A stretch of DNA of 64,000 nt, from the NCBI RefSeq assembly GCF_014898055.3, contig NW_023601433.1, positions 71,717,683 to 71,781,682 on the forward strand. Direction: 5' to 3'. Positions within the stretch are counted from its first letter, which is position 1; the number at the start of each line of letters is the position of its first letter. The notes beneath the pieces were generated by a model. The model searched no databases. It worked only from the letters and a program-made list of their open reading frames with translations, and was not told the origin of the DNA. The DNA comes from Talpa occidentalis (lineage: Eukaryota > Chordata > Mammalia > Eulipotyphla > Talpidae). The position numbers and the translations under genes were made by a program. Positions 23,201-33,445 of the stretch are shown in pieces.

Positions 23201-23589
23201 GTGTTTAGTATATTCGCAAAGTTAGGTGTCCATCAAGCATTCATATTTAGAATCATATTTTATCATCCCTCAAAGGCACCAAGCACCCTCAGCTCTCAAA
23301 CCCCACTCCCTACCTTGGTACCATTTCTCGACCCCCAGGCTGTGCCTGGACTTGAGCTCTGTTCATTTCTCACTGTGATTCTACGCAGTAGGAACGATTC
23401 TTGCTCCCCATTTTCCAAATAATAAAGCTGAGACTACTAGGGGCAAAGTGCTTGACCATATCACTCAGCTCTGAGGTGGTGGAGCAGGGATTTGAACCCA
23501 CGCCAAGCTGTGCTTTCATCCTGGAACTCCACTCTTTCGCCTTGAGAATTTTTCATAATCATGAACTATGGACTAATATTTAGTGAACT
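23201..23589 (+). other. Intron with a reverse MIR
   Basis: A reverse MIR is visible at about 23380-23540 ('tgattctacgcagtagga', 'ggagcagggatttgaaccca'). Nothing else is recognised. Confidence 0.55.
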
Positions 23590-23911
23590 GTTTTTTTTTA
23601 AATTTGCCTCACTTGTGCACAGCACAGCTGTGTTGAGTATAATAGTCAGTGGGCTGGCTTCCGAGCCCCACAGCCCCAGGCTGATGCTGTCCTGTTTTTT
23701 GTCTCTCTGAGTTTGCCTATTCCAGGTATCTCCTAAAAATGGAATCCTGCAGCATCTGTCCTTTTGCACCTGGTTCCTTCACCTTGCTTAGCAAAACGTC
23801 CTCAGTGTTCACCCCTGCTGTAGCAAGTGTCACTACTTCATTCCTTTTCATGGCTGAGTAGTTTTCCCTCTGCACGCCTCAGTCCATCAATGGACATCTG
23901 GTTGTGTCTTC
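23590..23911 (-). mobile_element. L1M fragment, broken by a SINE
   Basis: Landmarks 'gcctattccaggtatctcct', 'cttttcatggctgagtagtt' and 'caatggacatctggttgtgt' are L1M text. The element is interrupted by the SINE at 23912-24181. Confidence 0.75.
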
Positions 23912-24181
23912 TTTTTTTTTTTTAAGATTTATTTTATTTATACAAGAACTGGGGTACAGGCCAGATGTGCGGGAGGGTGAAAGGATTCACCAGAGACAGA
24001 GCAGGGAACAGAACAGGCAGACTGATAAAATGCACTGCTGAGGGGAGCAGCAGGTGAGACAGGAGAGGTCTGCCGCGCCATGTGGGTTGCTTCGAGGCCG
24101 GCGGGTATCGAACCGGCACTGCAGAGGCTGTGGACAGCTTCACAGCGTTGTGCTCAACCGCCAGAGCCACCAGGGAGGCTC
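23912..24181 (-). mobile_element. tRNA-derived SINE, head type H1, with TSD
   Basis: A T-rich tail with 'ttatttatacaagaactggg', the common body, and a reverse head carrying a clear box B ('gtatcgaaccggcac', the reverse of a GGTTCGATAC-type element) and the end 'gccaccagggaggct'. The target duplication 'tgtgtcttcttttt' flanks it (from 23903 and from 24182). It lies antisense to the gene. Confidence 0.92.
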
Positions 24182-24195
24182 TGTGTCTTCTTTTT

Positions 24196-25492
24196 GACTC
24201 TCACGAACATGCTCATCATATAATCCCATTTATAATCCCATTGCACTGGCTTAATTTCTTTCTAGTTCTAACTTCTCTCTGTATCTACTGTTTCCTGGCT
24301 TCTCCTCTCCAAACAAGAATTACAGGCTTGCGGGGCTCTGGGCTCCTTGCTGTCTATGCAGAGTTGAGACTCAATCAGGGTTTGTGGAATGAATGAGGGG
24401 TGAGTCAACAGCTGAGTAGGGGAGACAGACATGTGCACAACTAACCCGATGAAGGGGTGAGTGATTGGTTTCCCTTATGTGGTTGTGGGGAGCCAGAATG
24501 GCTCAAGGTACCACTGAAACCATATCTCAGTGGGTGAGTAGAGCAGACCAGGTAAGGAAGGGCAGCCCTGGCAGACAGCCCAGGCCAAGCAGCGGCCCAG
24601 AGGCTTGCCAGCTTGTGTCGCAGAGGTGGTTTATTGTCCTTGCCACATGGAAGGGAACCAAGCCCTAAGCTCTCGGGGTAGCTCCTCATCACTGAGCAGA
24701 GAGGAGAGGAGGGATTGGAGAGAAAATGGGGAATTTAGTTGGGGGGCGGGCAGGCAGAGTCCGAGGACCAAGCCCCCCTCCATCCACCTGGACTGTCCCC
24801 TGACTGGTGACTCCTCACTTCCTGGCCTCAGGAAGATGCGCTGGGTTCTCCCAGATTTTCAGGCCCTTTCCCTCCAGATTCTGCATCAGGATCTGCAGCT
24901 GGAACAAGGCCCAAAAGCCAAGGAGGTTTAGTAACAAATGGGGAAGAAGCAGAGGGACTGCTGCTTCCTAACCCTCTCCTGCCCAAGAGCGGCTGCACCA
25001 TCCAGTGTTTCAAGCAGAACTGAGGATCTTCATCTTAGGTGAAATCTCACCATTCTGACTTGTTATATGCAAAAAAAGAAAAAAATTACATTTAGTGGTT
25101 CAGGCCACAGACAGTACACAGGCTTTGGCAGTCTCATCTCTGCACATGGTCTCCCTGAATCCCCGCCACTACTCACGGCGGAGCAGGCTTGGGGCAGTCA
25201 GTGGCTTGCCTAGGCTCTTACAGTGAGCAGGTACCACAGGTGGGCCTCAGTCCACGGCTGTCGGAATCTTTTGGTAACTTCCACATTCTGGTGGCATCAG
25301 AGATGACCCAAGTGTCTCCTGCATTTCTAACTGCAGTCTTTGTTTCCATCCTCTGTCCTCAGCCCTTCTATCCTTCCAAATTAAAGAAGGCACCCGTCAT
25401 GCAGTGTCCAGCAGTAGCCACCAGAGGGCAGGATGGAGGGACCTATTTTCAACATTTTCTCTTAGTTTTTAACTCCTGGATCAGGGCCTTCA
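24196..25492 (+). other. Intron, unassigned
   Basis: Mostly unique sequence. A reverse MIR-like stretch lies at about 25130-25260 ('cacatggtctccctgaatcc'). The small ORFs here have no support as exons. Confidence 0.55.
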
Positions 25493-25494
25493 CT

Positions 25495-25555
<61 letters not shown>

Positions 25556-25796
25556 TTTATTTTTTGTGTAGAAGAGCTAGGGTACAGGCCAGAGGTGCAA
25601 GGGGTGAGAGGATTCACCAGAGACAGAGTGGGGAGCAGAACAGGCAGACTGACGAAATACACTGCTGAGGGGAGCAGCAGGCGAGACAGGAGAGGTCTGC
25701 CGTGCCATGTGGGTAGCTCCCTGGCCGGGGGTGGAACTCAGGCCGTAGTAGTGATTGTGCTGAGACTTAGCCCGTAGGCCACCAAGGAGGGCCCTG
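25493..25796 (-). mobile_element. tRNA-derived SINE, head type H2, long (TTTA)n tail
   Basis: The plus strand opens with about 16 near-perfect ATTT units (25495-25562), the tail in reverse. Then comes 'gtgtagaagagctagggtac', the common body, and a head reading 'cgtaggccaccaaggaggg'. A 9-bp repeat 'gggccttca' flanks it (25484-25492 and 25797-25805). The long, pure tail suggests a recent insertion. Confidence 0.9.
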
Positions 25797-25805
25797 GGGC
25801 CTTCA

Positions 25806-26619
25806 GTCTAAACCTGAAAACGTCATGTTTTCCATGGCCATTTGGATTTCCTTCCAACTCTTGCCCCAGACTGTGGTTCATGTGTCACTCAGCTCTGCTC
25901 CCCACCTACCCACACGTTCCTCTCCTTTCTCTAAGCCTGACTCCAGAGCTGTGGTGGGACATTCTTCTGTAACCTGCCCCACTGTCTCACCGATGGTGTT
26001 TCTCTTCTGAACAAATGACCTTTTGGGGCAAAAAATTCTGGTTTTATTTCTAAAGCATACCGTGGGGTATGTGTGTGCCTGGCGGATGGGTGGTCCCTAA
26101 TGAAAGCCCTATGGATATAGAAGTGGCATTTCTGACTTAAGCAGATGCGTTTCCAGAGATAGGACTCTTCTTCTTGAATGCAGGGTCTCTTAGTAGAGGA
26201 ACTTTTGCCATATTTTAAGCCTTAATTCCAATGTCACCTCCTCCAGGAAGCCATCCAGGTTGTACTGTTTCCCATGAACTCCAGGCCCAGTAGCCTGCAC
26301 AGGCCCTGGGCTCCCCGTGGGCAAGAGTCGTACCTCCCTCAGCTCACACCACCTGTCTGCCCCTCTTCCTCCAGGCTCTCTAGGTTAGTGGGGAGAGCTC
26401 TCCAGCCGGGGCCCAGGGCTGCTGACCATGGGGGTACCCACCTCAGGCCTTTTTCCTCTTTGCTCAGCCCTTTGTAAAGCTGACACCACCTCCTCCTCCC
26501 GGCCTCTCTTCCCTCCCCCTGCACTCCTCTCACTTCTCTTTCCTTCTCTATTCCTCTGCCTTCTTTCCTCCCTCGTCTCTCTCCTTCTCTTCCAGTGATT
26601 GCGGGAGACTTTGCACACT
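25806..26619 (+). other. Intron with a strong pyrimidine tract
   Basis: Unique sequence up to about 26460, then about 135 bp that is almost purely C/T, ending in CTTCCAG at about 26595. It looks like a splice acceptor, but what follows ('tgattgcgggagactttgca') soon becomes AT-rich L1 sequence with no open exon or donor, so I do not call an exon. Confidence 0.6.
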
Positions 26620-26960
26620 ATAAAATCAATTCCGTCTAAGCATACAATTTAATAATTTTAAGCATACAATTTTAATAATTATTAAAAATAATTTAATAAT
26701 TTTACTGATGTAAAATTTACCTTAGTAAATTTTCCAGCCATCACCACTCTCTAATTCTAGACACTTTCATCACCCCACAGAGAAACCCCTTAGCACCCAT
26801 TCCCCGTTCCCTCCCCAGCCCCTGGCAGCCCTGCTCTCTGTGCCTATAGTTTTGCCCTTTTCTGGATGGTTCCTCTCCACAGAATCCTACAGCACATGGT
26901 GTTCAGAGTCAGGTTCTTCCCCTGAACGCGCCTTGTGGTGCTGCCATGTGGTGGTGCCTC
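26620..26960 (-). mobile_element. L1M 3' fragment
   Basis: Contains 'cagccatcaccactctctaa', 'tcatcaccccacagagaaac' and 'agcccctggcagccctgctc', the L1M series. A locally repeated 'taataattttaagcatacaa' segment lies near 26640-26690. Confidence 0.82.
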
Positions 26961-28910
26961 GGGCGCCGATCCTTTGTGTGGGCTGGCTTCTTCTTGTCCT
27001 TGGGCCTCTTCCCTGCTCGCCTACCCTGCCTGTCCCCCCCCCTCCCCTCCTCAATGGTGGGGAGAAGCCACTGGGGCCTGAGGGCCGTGCCAGGCCAGGC
27101 CCACACCAGGAATGGAAGGCTTTCTGCTTGTTTGCTCAGTTGTGTGCTTAGGTGACTTCAGTGTACTGATAACAGCGCTGAGGGGTGCCTCTGCCCTGGG
27201 ATGGGCTCAGAGGCACTTGTTCAGGGGAGCTCTCCCCCGCCTCTGCCATGGCTGACCCTAGCTTGGCCTCCTCCCAGCTGCTGCCGGCCAGGGCGCCAGG
27301 GTGTGCAGCCAAACTGGGGGTGTCACCGGCACTCATGGCCTAGGTGTTCTGAGCACTCACCAAGCTGTGGACTCTGCATGCTCTGCCCCTATTATCTCAT
27401 CTCCTCCCCCTCAGTGGCCCTGTCTACAGTCAGGCGCTGTCACTGTCCCTATTTTACCCGAGGGAGCTAGGGCAAGGGAGGTCAAATACCAGTCCATTTT
27501 CGCACAGGTAGCTGGTGCTGGAATGAGGATCTGCACGGGCTGTCAGCCTCCAGGGCGATGTCCAAAACTGCAAAGCTCCTTGATATCCCCAAAGAGGGAG
27601 CCCTGGGGGTTTCCTGGAGATGTACTGTGGCATTGGGCCTGTTGGTGGGATTTCCCCAGGGAAAGGGCATGCTTGGCGGGGGGCCCTGCTTGAGCAAAGG
27701 CGGGAGGCCGGGGGTCCTCGCATGGTTGAGGAGCGGGTTTCCCAGGACAGTTCAGGGAGGCCCCTGTGGTGAAAGGCACCAGAGTGGGGTGCTTAGCACA
27801 GGCGCCTCCTGATGAGTGATGGCGCATGGGGTGGAGCAGGACCCGCGTGTCCTTGGGTAGGTCACTGCTGCCCCTGCTGGCCCAGCTCCTGGTGCAGGGA
27901 ACGTGCGACCACCAGGTGGGCCGCCTGAGTTCCTAGGGGGTCGTAGATTCAGATGCTTCCCGGGGCTGGGGCTGTCCAGCCTGGGCTGCGGGTCATGGGA
28001 GGAACGTGGAGCAGCCCGTCCCCGGCAGCACCATGCAGTTCCTGCCGTGTCCCCATGCAGAGATGCAGGCCCGAGGGCCAGGCATGCAGCTCTGTGCCAG
28101 AGCCCCCAAGTCTGCATTGCTCCATGTGCTTCTGATGACACTTCCATGTTGACAGCTAATTCAAATAAAACAAAATAGTGCACCTACCTTCCGCATCCCC
28201 CAGATAAAACTGCAGAGCCCACACAAAATCACATGGTGGGGGTGGGGGAGGCTGCTCGGTTTTGATCTGTTTTCCTTGGAGAACGCGGATGTCAACTGTC
28301 ACAGCCTGATGTCTCGTCACAGACAGGAGGTTTCTGCTGAGAGCTAAGCGCTGGAGTCAGGTGACAGGGCTGGAGGCCTGTTCTGTCCTCGGGGGGAATG
28401 AGCGCCATAAGGGGGCAGGGCCCGAGGACCTGCTGGGCCACATTGGGAGCCAGGCTGGGGGTGGGGGGACCTGGCCTGTGAGAGGGATTGGATGAGGAAT
28501 CACGGAGGTGCTAGGGGCCGGGGTGATGGGGGGCTGTCTTTAGTGGGGGCTGGAGGGTGCAAGTTAGAGGCTTCAGCGTGAATGGGAGTGAAGCAGGGGA
28601 AGAGGAAGGGTGAGTGGAAGAGTCCAGGAACGCTGTAGGCCCTGCCACACTCTGTGCGGCGTAAGACAAAGCAGAGGAACCAAATAAGGGATTGGGAAAA
28701 AATAATTATAATAAATTAAGAGTCAGAATCAACAGGCAACGATAAATCAGAGACATTCTGCAGAAGAGGAGGAGGGAGAAGGATCAAACCAGGGAAGGGA
28801 GGAACACAAGGGACTATGGGGATGGTGCACGGGTGAACTGGTGGTGGGAATTTCACGGGGACAACACCTGAGAGGAGAAAGCATACATTGTACAAAAATG
28901 AAGAATGACG
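26961..28910 (+). other. GC-moderate intron, no gene seen
   Basis: Several overlapping ORFs of 60-143 codons occur on both strands, which is expected where GC is high. None has paired splice signals or recognisable protein features. A reverse MIR-like piece lies at about 27440-27550. The tract 28500-28900 is purine-rich. Confidence 0.55.
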
Positions 28911-28974
28911 TAAAATATATATATATATATATATATAAAAATATATATATATATACATACATACACATATATAA
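28911..28974. repeat. (TA)n-rich microsatellite
   Basis: Imperfect TA repeat with interruptions, ending in 'catacatacacatatata'. Any ORF across it is an artefact. Confidence 0.93.
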
Positions 28975-28984
28975 AAAGACAATA

Positions 28985-29298
28985 GGTACTTGTTTTCTGA
29001 CAGTCGGAAAGCTGGTGGTCTGAGATCAGGGTGTCAGCAGGACATGATCCCTCCAGAGGCTGTAGGGAGGGGATTCCTTACCTCTTCCAGCTCCTGGTGG
29101 CTCCTGGCTCCTTGGGATGTGGCCATATCACTTCATTCTCTGCCTCAAGGGGCCTTCTCTGTGCTTGGTCTTCACTCACTGAGTTTACAGCCCACCCCAG
29201 TAATCCCGGGTGATCTCATCCCAAGGTCACCAGCCTAATGACATCTGCAAAGACCTTTTTTAAATAAGGTCACATTTATAGGTTCTAGGTAGACATAC
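28985..29298 (-). mobile_element. MaLR (MLT1-class) LTR remnant, left part
   Basis: The text 'ctgagatcagggtgtcagca', 'catctgcaaagacctttttt' and 'aaataaggtcacatttatag' is the reverse of an MLT1/MST-type MaLR LTR. It is cut at 29298 by the younger LTR and resumes at 30397. Joining the two flanks across one copy of the 6-bp duplication restores the expected old-LTR order. Confidence 0.75.
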
Positions 29299-29470
29299 TG
29301 CTGGAGACCAGCTCCAGCTAGAAGTCGTGTCAGGGGTCTCAGAGAGGAGAGGACGGCGTCGGCCAAGTTTTCTCTCGGAGGGCTGAGGGGAAGTGGAGCG
29401 AGGTAAAAGTGAGGTAGACACAGACATCCTCTCTGGTGCAAGTATTTCCTACTGAGGGTCTCAGCAGGTC

Positions 29471-29480
29471 TTTATTTATA
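29471..29480 (-). promoter_or_regulatory. LTR TATA box / polyadenylation signal
   Basis: On the minus strand this reads TATAAATAAA, so a TATA box and an AATAAA hexamer overlap. Such overlap is usual in LTRs with a short R region. It would direct transcription antisense to KIAA1671. Activity is not shown by sequence. Confidence 0.65.
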
Positions 29481-30251
29481 CCTTGAGGTGAGCAGTGAGA
29501 TTATATCAGCATAAGCATCAAAGCAGAACAGAGACAATCATTACATATTTTCTCGTGAATATACAAAGACCCTTTTGATCTCATACTACGAAAGGACACT
29601 TCTTTAATCTGATTAAGAAAAACAGCAGGGACAATGACTCTCCTAGGTGCAACTCTTTTTCTAGCAATACTCAATTGTCTAAGGCAGTACAATGTTCAGT
29701 AACAATCAATCATCCTGTCAAGCCTTCCTAAATTTGGGGTGGACATGAAAGCCCATTGTGATGCTCTACTACTAAAATCAACCCATTCTCTAGCACTCAA
29801 TTAACTTGGTTAATATATATTAATTACTTTAAAGTGGTCTAAAACAACTCATCAAATCTATGTAAGTTCTACTGAAGTCTAACTCTTAACTAGAAATTCC
29901 TAACCTCCACACACCCTGCGAACTGCTGGCCTTTCGCATGTACCAGGAGATGTATTGTTGCCGCAAACAGGTACCCCCCAGGTTAGGCCATGGTTTCCAA
30001 GCATAGCTGGTTCAGGGCAGCTTGTTCTCCATAGTTCTCAGGGCCGAAACATATCTTTCCTAACTATACCTTTAACAATTTTTACTTCTTTTGTGATAGT
30101 TCATGCATAAGAACAATAAGCCAATTGTCACCTGGATCCGAATTAGGTTTTCACAAGCCAATTAATAATTAACTTACTTCAGCATTAACCAAGAACAAAG
30201 AGGAGAGCTAGCAGGCCTTGCCATGGAGATTCCCTAGTTCAGATCTTCTTT

Positions 30252-30327
30252 GGGAAGTGCAAGAACTCCCCTCTTCTGGGAAGTACAACTTTCCCTCTTT
30301 CGGGGAGCACAGGAACTCCCCTCTTCT
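30252..30327 (-). repeat. Three imperfect 24-26-bp repeats in the LTR U3
   Basis: Units at 30252-30277, 30278-30301 and 30302-30327, each of the form GGGAAGTRCAA...CCCTCTTCT on the plus strand. They lie in the 5' part of U3 as read on the minus strand, where retroviral enhancer repeats often occur. Confidence 0.75.
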
Positions 30328-30396
30328 CAGGAGTCTCCCCCAATGCCCGGACCATGTCAAGAGACAGCATGGGAGGCGCAGCCTGCTGCAACATAC

Positions 30397-30445
30397 CTTT
30401 TGGGGGACCACCATTCAGCCTCCTGTGGTGAGGAGGAATGCTTCC
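30397..30445 (-). mobile_element. MaLR LTR remnant, right part
   Basis: The stretch 'cttttgggggaccaccattc' continues the MaLR text interrupted at 29298. Its position after the duplicated 'acatac' confirms the nesting. Confidence 0.7.
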
Positions 30446-31345
30446 CTCCCAGGAATGGCATGAGCAAATGTCCCGTGGGCACCTGACTCACTGAGTGGGG
30501 GTGGGGCTGGTATGGGGTCAAGTGGTGGAAGGTGGGCAGGGTCTTGGGGGGAGGGGGCAGCTTGGATTTTCTCCCATGAGCAATGGGGGCGGGCAGTGAA
30601 GACCTCAGGATGCATGGGGGAGTACCTTTGTCACATTTGTGCTGCAGGTGATCCCCCCGGCCAGGTGGGGGGGGGCCCCTTGGGGTAGGTCAGGATCACT
30701 TCTGGCCTGGAATGGGACTGACGTGAGCGCAGCTGCTCCTGGGGACAGTGGCTATCTCTGGGCGGGGAGAGCTGGGTTTGGGGGGGCTCTGGCTTGGTGC
30801 CTGCCCACCCCACCCATCTGGTTTTGGGTTGACTTTGTCTCCATCTTGGACTTGCTCGGTCTCATTTATTTTTCATTTTTCTTTTATTCTTACCACCCTA
30901 CCCTGTCTCCATCTGTCTGTCTCCCTCTACCCCTTCCCTGCGCTCCGCTCTGTCCCCAGTGGCGCTCTCTTCTCTCCGGCCCTCACTGCCTCTCGGGTCT
31001 CCAAGATGTCGCCGGTCTCCCTTGGGATGACCTTGGCTCTCTATCAGCAGTTAGGTTTGCCACCTCTGTGCTCTCAATGACCATACTCCCCTCTCCTCCC
31101 TTCGCCCCTCCTCCTCTTCTTTTCCTCCCCTTCTCTCCTGTCTCTTTCTTCCTTTCTCCCTCCCTTGTTTCCTCTCCCTCAGTATTTCTTGTCAGGACCT
31201 GACCCTCCCCACCTGGCACTTTGCTTTGCTTTTCCTTCCTGCCCCCACTCCACCTGTCGTCTGTCTGCTGAACCCCCTCCTCTGGTCTCTGTTGTCTACT
31301 CACCCCCTCCTGGTATCTTTCTCTCCTAGCTCTTGTCAGGCCCGT
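30446..31345 (+). other. Intron with a long pyrimidine-rich tract
   Basis: From about 30875 to 31345 the plus strand is dominated by C/T runs ('ctcctcctcttcttttcctc' and similar). The ORF covering 30639-31202 is a by-product of this bias. A purine/pyrimidine-asymmetric tract of this kind can adopt triplex structure. No gene is visible. Confidence 0.6.
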
Positions 31346-31980
31346 GGGAGGTGACCCTCCGCCCCCATTGTGGCAGCAGATGGTTACCAAGTATGCCAGT
31401 CAACAGGGACCACCTTTCCTGCTGCTCTGTTAGCCCCTCTCTGGCTCTGTTAGCCCCTCACTCCCAGATGTTACTGTCATTCTGCTAGTCTGCACACCCC
31501 CCACCACTCCCCCTCACAACACATCTATAGAGCCAGTCGGCAGGCTTCATTCAGTCCTTCAGTCATGCCGTCAGTCAGGAGCAGGCCCCAGCCCTGAGGT
31601 GGCCCTTTGTCAGTCACAACCCAGCCCTCTGGCTGAACCACCAGCTGGGACCACCATCACTGCGCTGTCAGCCTGTCCGCCGCCAGCAGGACCCGGTGTT
31701 CAGCTGTACTGTCAGTCAGTCACACAGCAGGACAGGTGTGCTAGTTGAAGGTAGCAAGTTAATCAAGGAGCATGACTCCACCTTCCGGCTGCATCAGTCA
31801 GTGAGCTGGACCTGGCCTTCCAGATACACTGTTGGCCAGTCAGTGTCACTCTCCCTGGCTGCACCTTTGGCTGTTCCAGCAACTGTGCCCTCAGAAGGGG
31901 ACCAGCCCTCTGTTGACCATCAGTCGGGCAGTGGCGGCGGCTGGAACCCATTGCCGGATGTGAGGCACTGAGATCAAGGA
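31346..31980 (+). repeat. Degenerate CAGT/GTCA-rich cluster
   Basis: The motif GTCAGT or TCAGTC occurs repeatedly at irregular spacing (for example near 31550-31580, 31605, 31710-31720, 31795-31803, 31837 and 31920). It may be a decayed minisatellite with a longer unit, but I cannot fix a period by eye. Confidence 0.45.
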
Positions 31981-33000
31981 AGCCACAGGCCTTCATTTGA
32001 AGAGCTTTGAAGTTTACTGTGGTTTCTTCAAGCTGACGAGCCAGCTCTCCCCTGTTGATGGAGTGGGTTTCCTGTCTGCTGCCCTGTGGGTTCTGGGTTG
32101 TGACTGGATGGTGTCTGTCTCTCTGTCTACTCATCAGGAACATTCACTGTTTACCTGTGTCTGGTTCTACCTGGACTGATGGGGAGGTGGTTTGAGCATG
32201 GTCTTGAGCAAGGAACTCTGGGGTTGCCCCACTGCTTAACCACTCACTGCAGGCAGCCCCCTTTGCCTCTCTGAGCCTCAGTTTCCTTATTTGCCCCGTG
32301 AGATGACTCCCTTCCCTTGGAAGCCCATTGGGAACTAAACTAGATGTTTTGGTGTCATTTTACTGAGTGATATTATCATTTTGGTATCATCACTGAATCC
32401 ACGAAACTCTGAATGCACCATTCCATTTTACAGAAAAGGTAACTGAGGATGGAATGACTTGCGAAGGTCATGCTCTTGTGAAGCAAGGTCACCTTTGGGT
32501 CAGCCTCACATAAGTTAGGATTTCCACTTAATCGCTGAAAATTCATGTCCCCCACGCTGGCAGATGGTGACTCTGGGAGCCATCTCTCCCTTCCTCATTA
32601 CTCCTCTCGCAACGGGCCCTCCCCTACCCCCTGAAACCTGGACTTGTGGGCTCCAGCTTTGACTTGGTTTCCGACTTGCTGTGTGACCCTGACCATGTCC
32701 CTCAATGTCTCTGGGCTTGTTTTCCTTTCTGTGAGATGGACAACCAGGCCCTCTTCTAGGGCTACTCAGAAACATAGGTGAGTCAGAAGGCACTTGGCTG
32801 AAATCAGAGAGGCTGTGTGCAGCAGTGGGACCCCAAGTAGATTTATTTCATTTCCAAGTAAGGAGACAGGGGCTTGCTTCTCCATGTGTGGTTTGGAAAG
32901 ATGAAACATACCCTCTTGTGCTCACGTATTCACACTCACACACACACATTTTTTCAACATTTGCACACCCTCATATACAAGCACAAGCACAACTTTGGGT

Positions 33001-33003
<3 letters not shown>
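31981..33003 (+). other. Intron with MIR pieces
   Basis: Forward MIRs lie at about 32220-32330 ('cctctctgagcctcagtttc') and about 32650-32770 ('gacttgctgtgtgaccctga'). A reverse piece lies at about 32410-32510. A short CA-rich stretch sits at 32930-32950. Confidence 0.65.

Positions 33004-33032
<29 letters not shown>
33004..33032. repeat. (AC)n microsatellite
   Basis: Uninterrupted AC dinucleotide run of about 14-15 units, probably polymorphic. Confidence 0.95.
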
Positions 33033-33035
<3 letters not shown>

Positions 33036-33445
33036 GCCCCTTCCTGTTCTGCCCTGCTGTTGAGAACCCCATGCCCAGAGCACGCCGGGAGGGAGGACCC
33101 CAACAACTCATCTGGGTTTGGGAGGAGCCACCCCTGGCCCCACCCAGCTGGACCAGCCTCCAGAGATGCTGCAAGCAGGGCTGGCGGTGGGACCAGAGCA
33201 GTGGCTTCCCCGCCCCAGAGGCGGCCCAGGCCGTGAGCTGGGCTGTCTGGCCTCCTGGCTGCGAGCCACTCTCTGAATGATTCATGCTGTCTTGAAGTCG
33301 ACTCCGGGTGACAAGCTGAGCGGGAAGAGCTGCCCCCTCCAGAGGAAAACTGGAAGTGTGGACTGTGCTTGCAGCATAACCCGGGGCACCAGAAATGGAA
33401 TATTACTATTGCCCCAGCCTGGTGAAGCTCTTACAGTACCTCTGG
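33033..33445 (+). other. Local GC-rich block with a strong 5' splice site
   Basis: This stretch is more CpG-containing than its surroundings. It ends in a near-consensus donor (CTCTGG|GTGAGT at 33446). An ATG at 33277 opens a frame through the donor, but the segment from ATG to donor is 169 nt (phase 1). The known downstream KIAA1671 exon junction is phase 0, so a coding link would be out of frame. It could be a non-coding first exon or a chance donor. Confidence 0.3.

Larger units (their letters stand above)
29299..30390 (-). mobile_element. Solo LTR of a class II (ERV2-like) endogenous retrovirus
   Basis: A 1,092-bp element with canonical TG...CA termini on either strand. It is flanked by a perfect 6-bp duplication 'acatac' (29293-29298 and 30391-30396), the length typical of beta-like class II elements. 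Read on the minus strand, a U3 of about 900 bp leads to a combined TATA box and AATAAA signal (29471-29480), then about 170 bp of R/U5 ending in CCAGCA. No internal retroviral sequence adjoins it, so it is a solo LTR left by recombination between two LTRs. It carries no open viral gene. It sits inside an old MaLR LTR. The exact family name cannot be given from sequence alone. Confidence 0.87.

Noticed and set aside
28700..28985. ORFs across the TA repeat
   Set aside because: Their Ile/Tyr repeats are produced by the dinucleotide microsatellite.
29299..30390. Possible larger provirus
   Set aside because: Both flanks are the split MaLR with a 6-bp duplication. There is no second LTR or internal viral sequence, so it is a solo LTR.
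30639..31202. 187-codon plus-strand ORF
   Set aside because: It lies in the pyrimidine-biased tract, which is low in stop codons. The protein is a low-complexity Leu/Ser/Pro string and there are no flanking splice signals.
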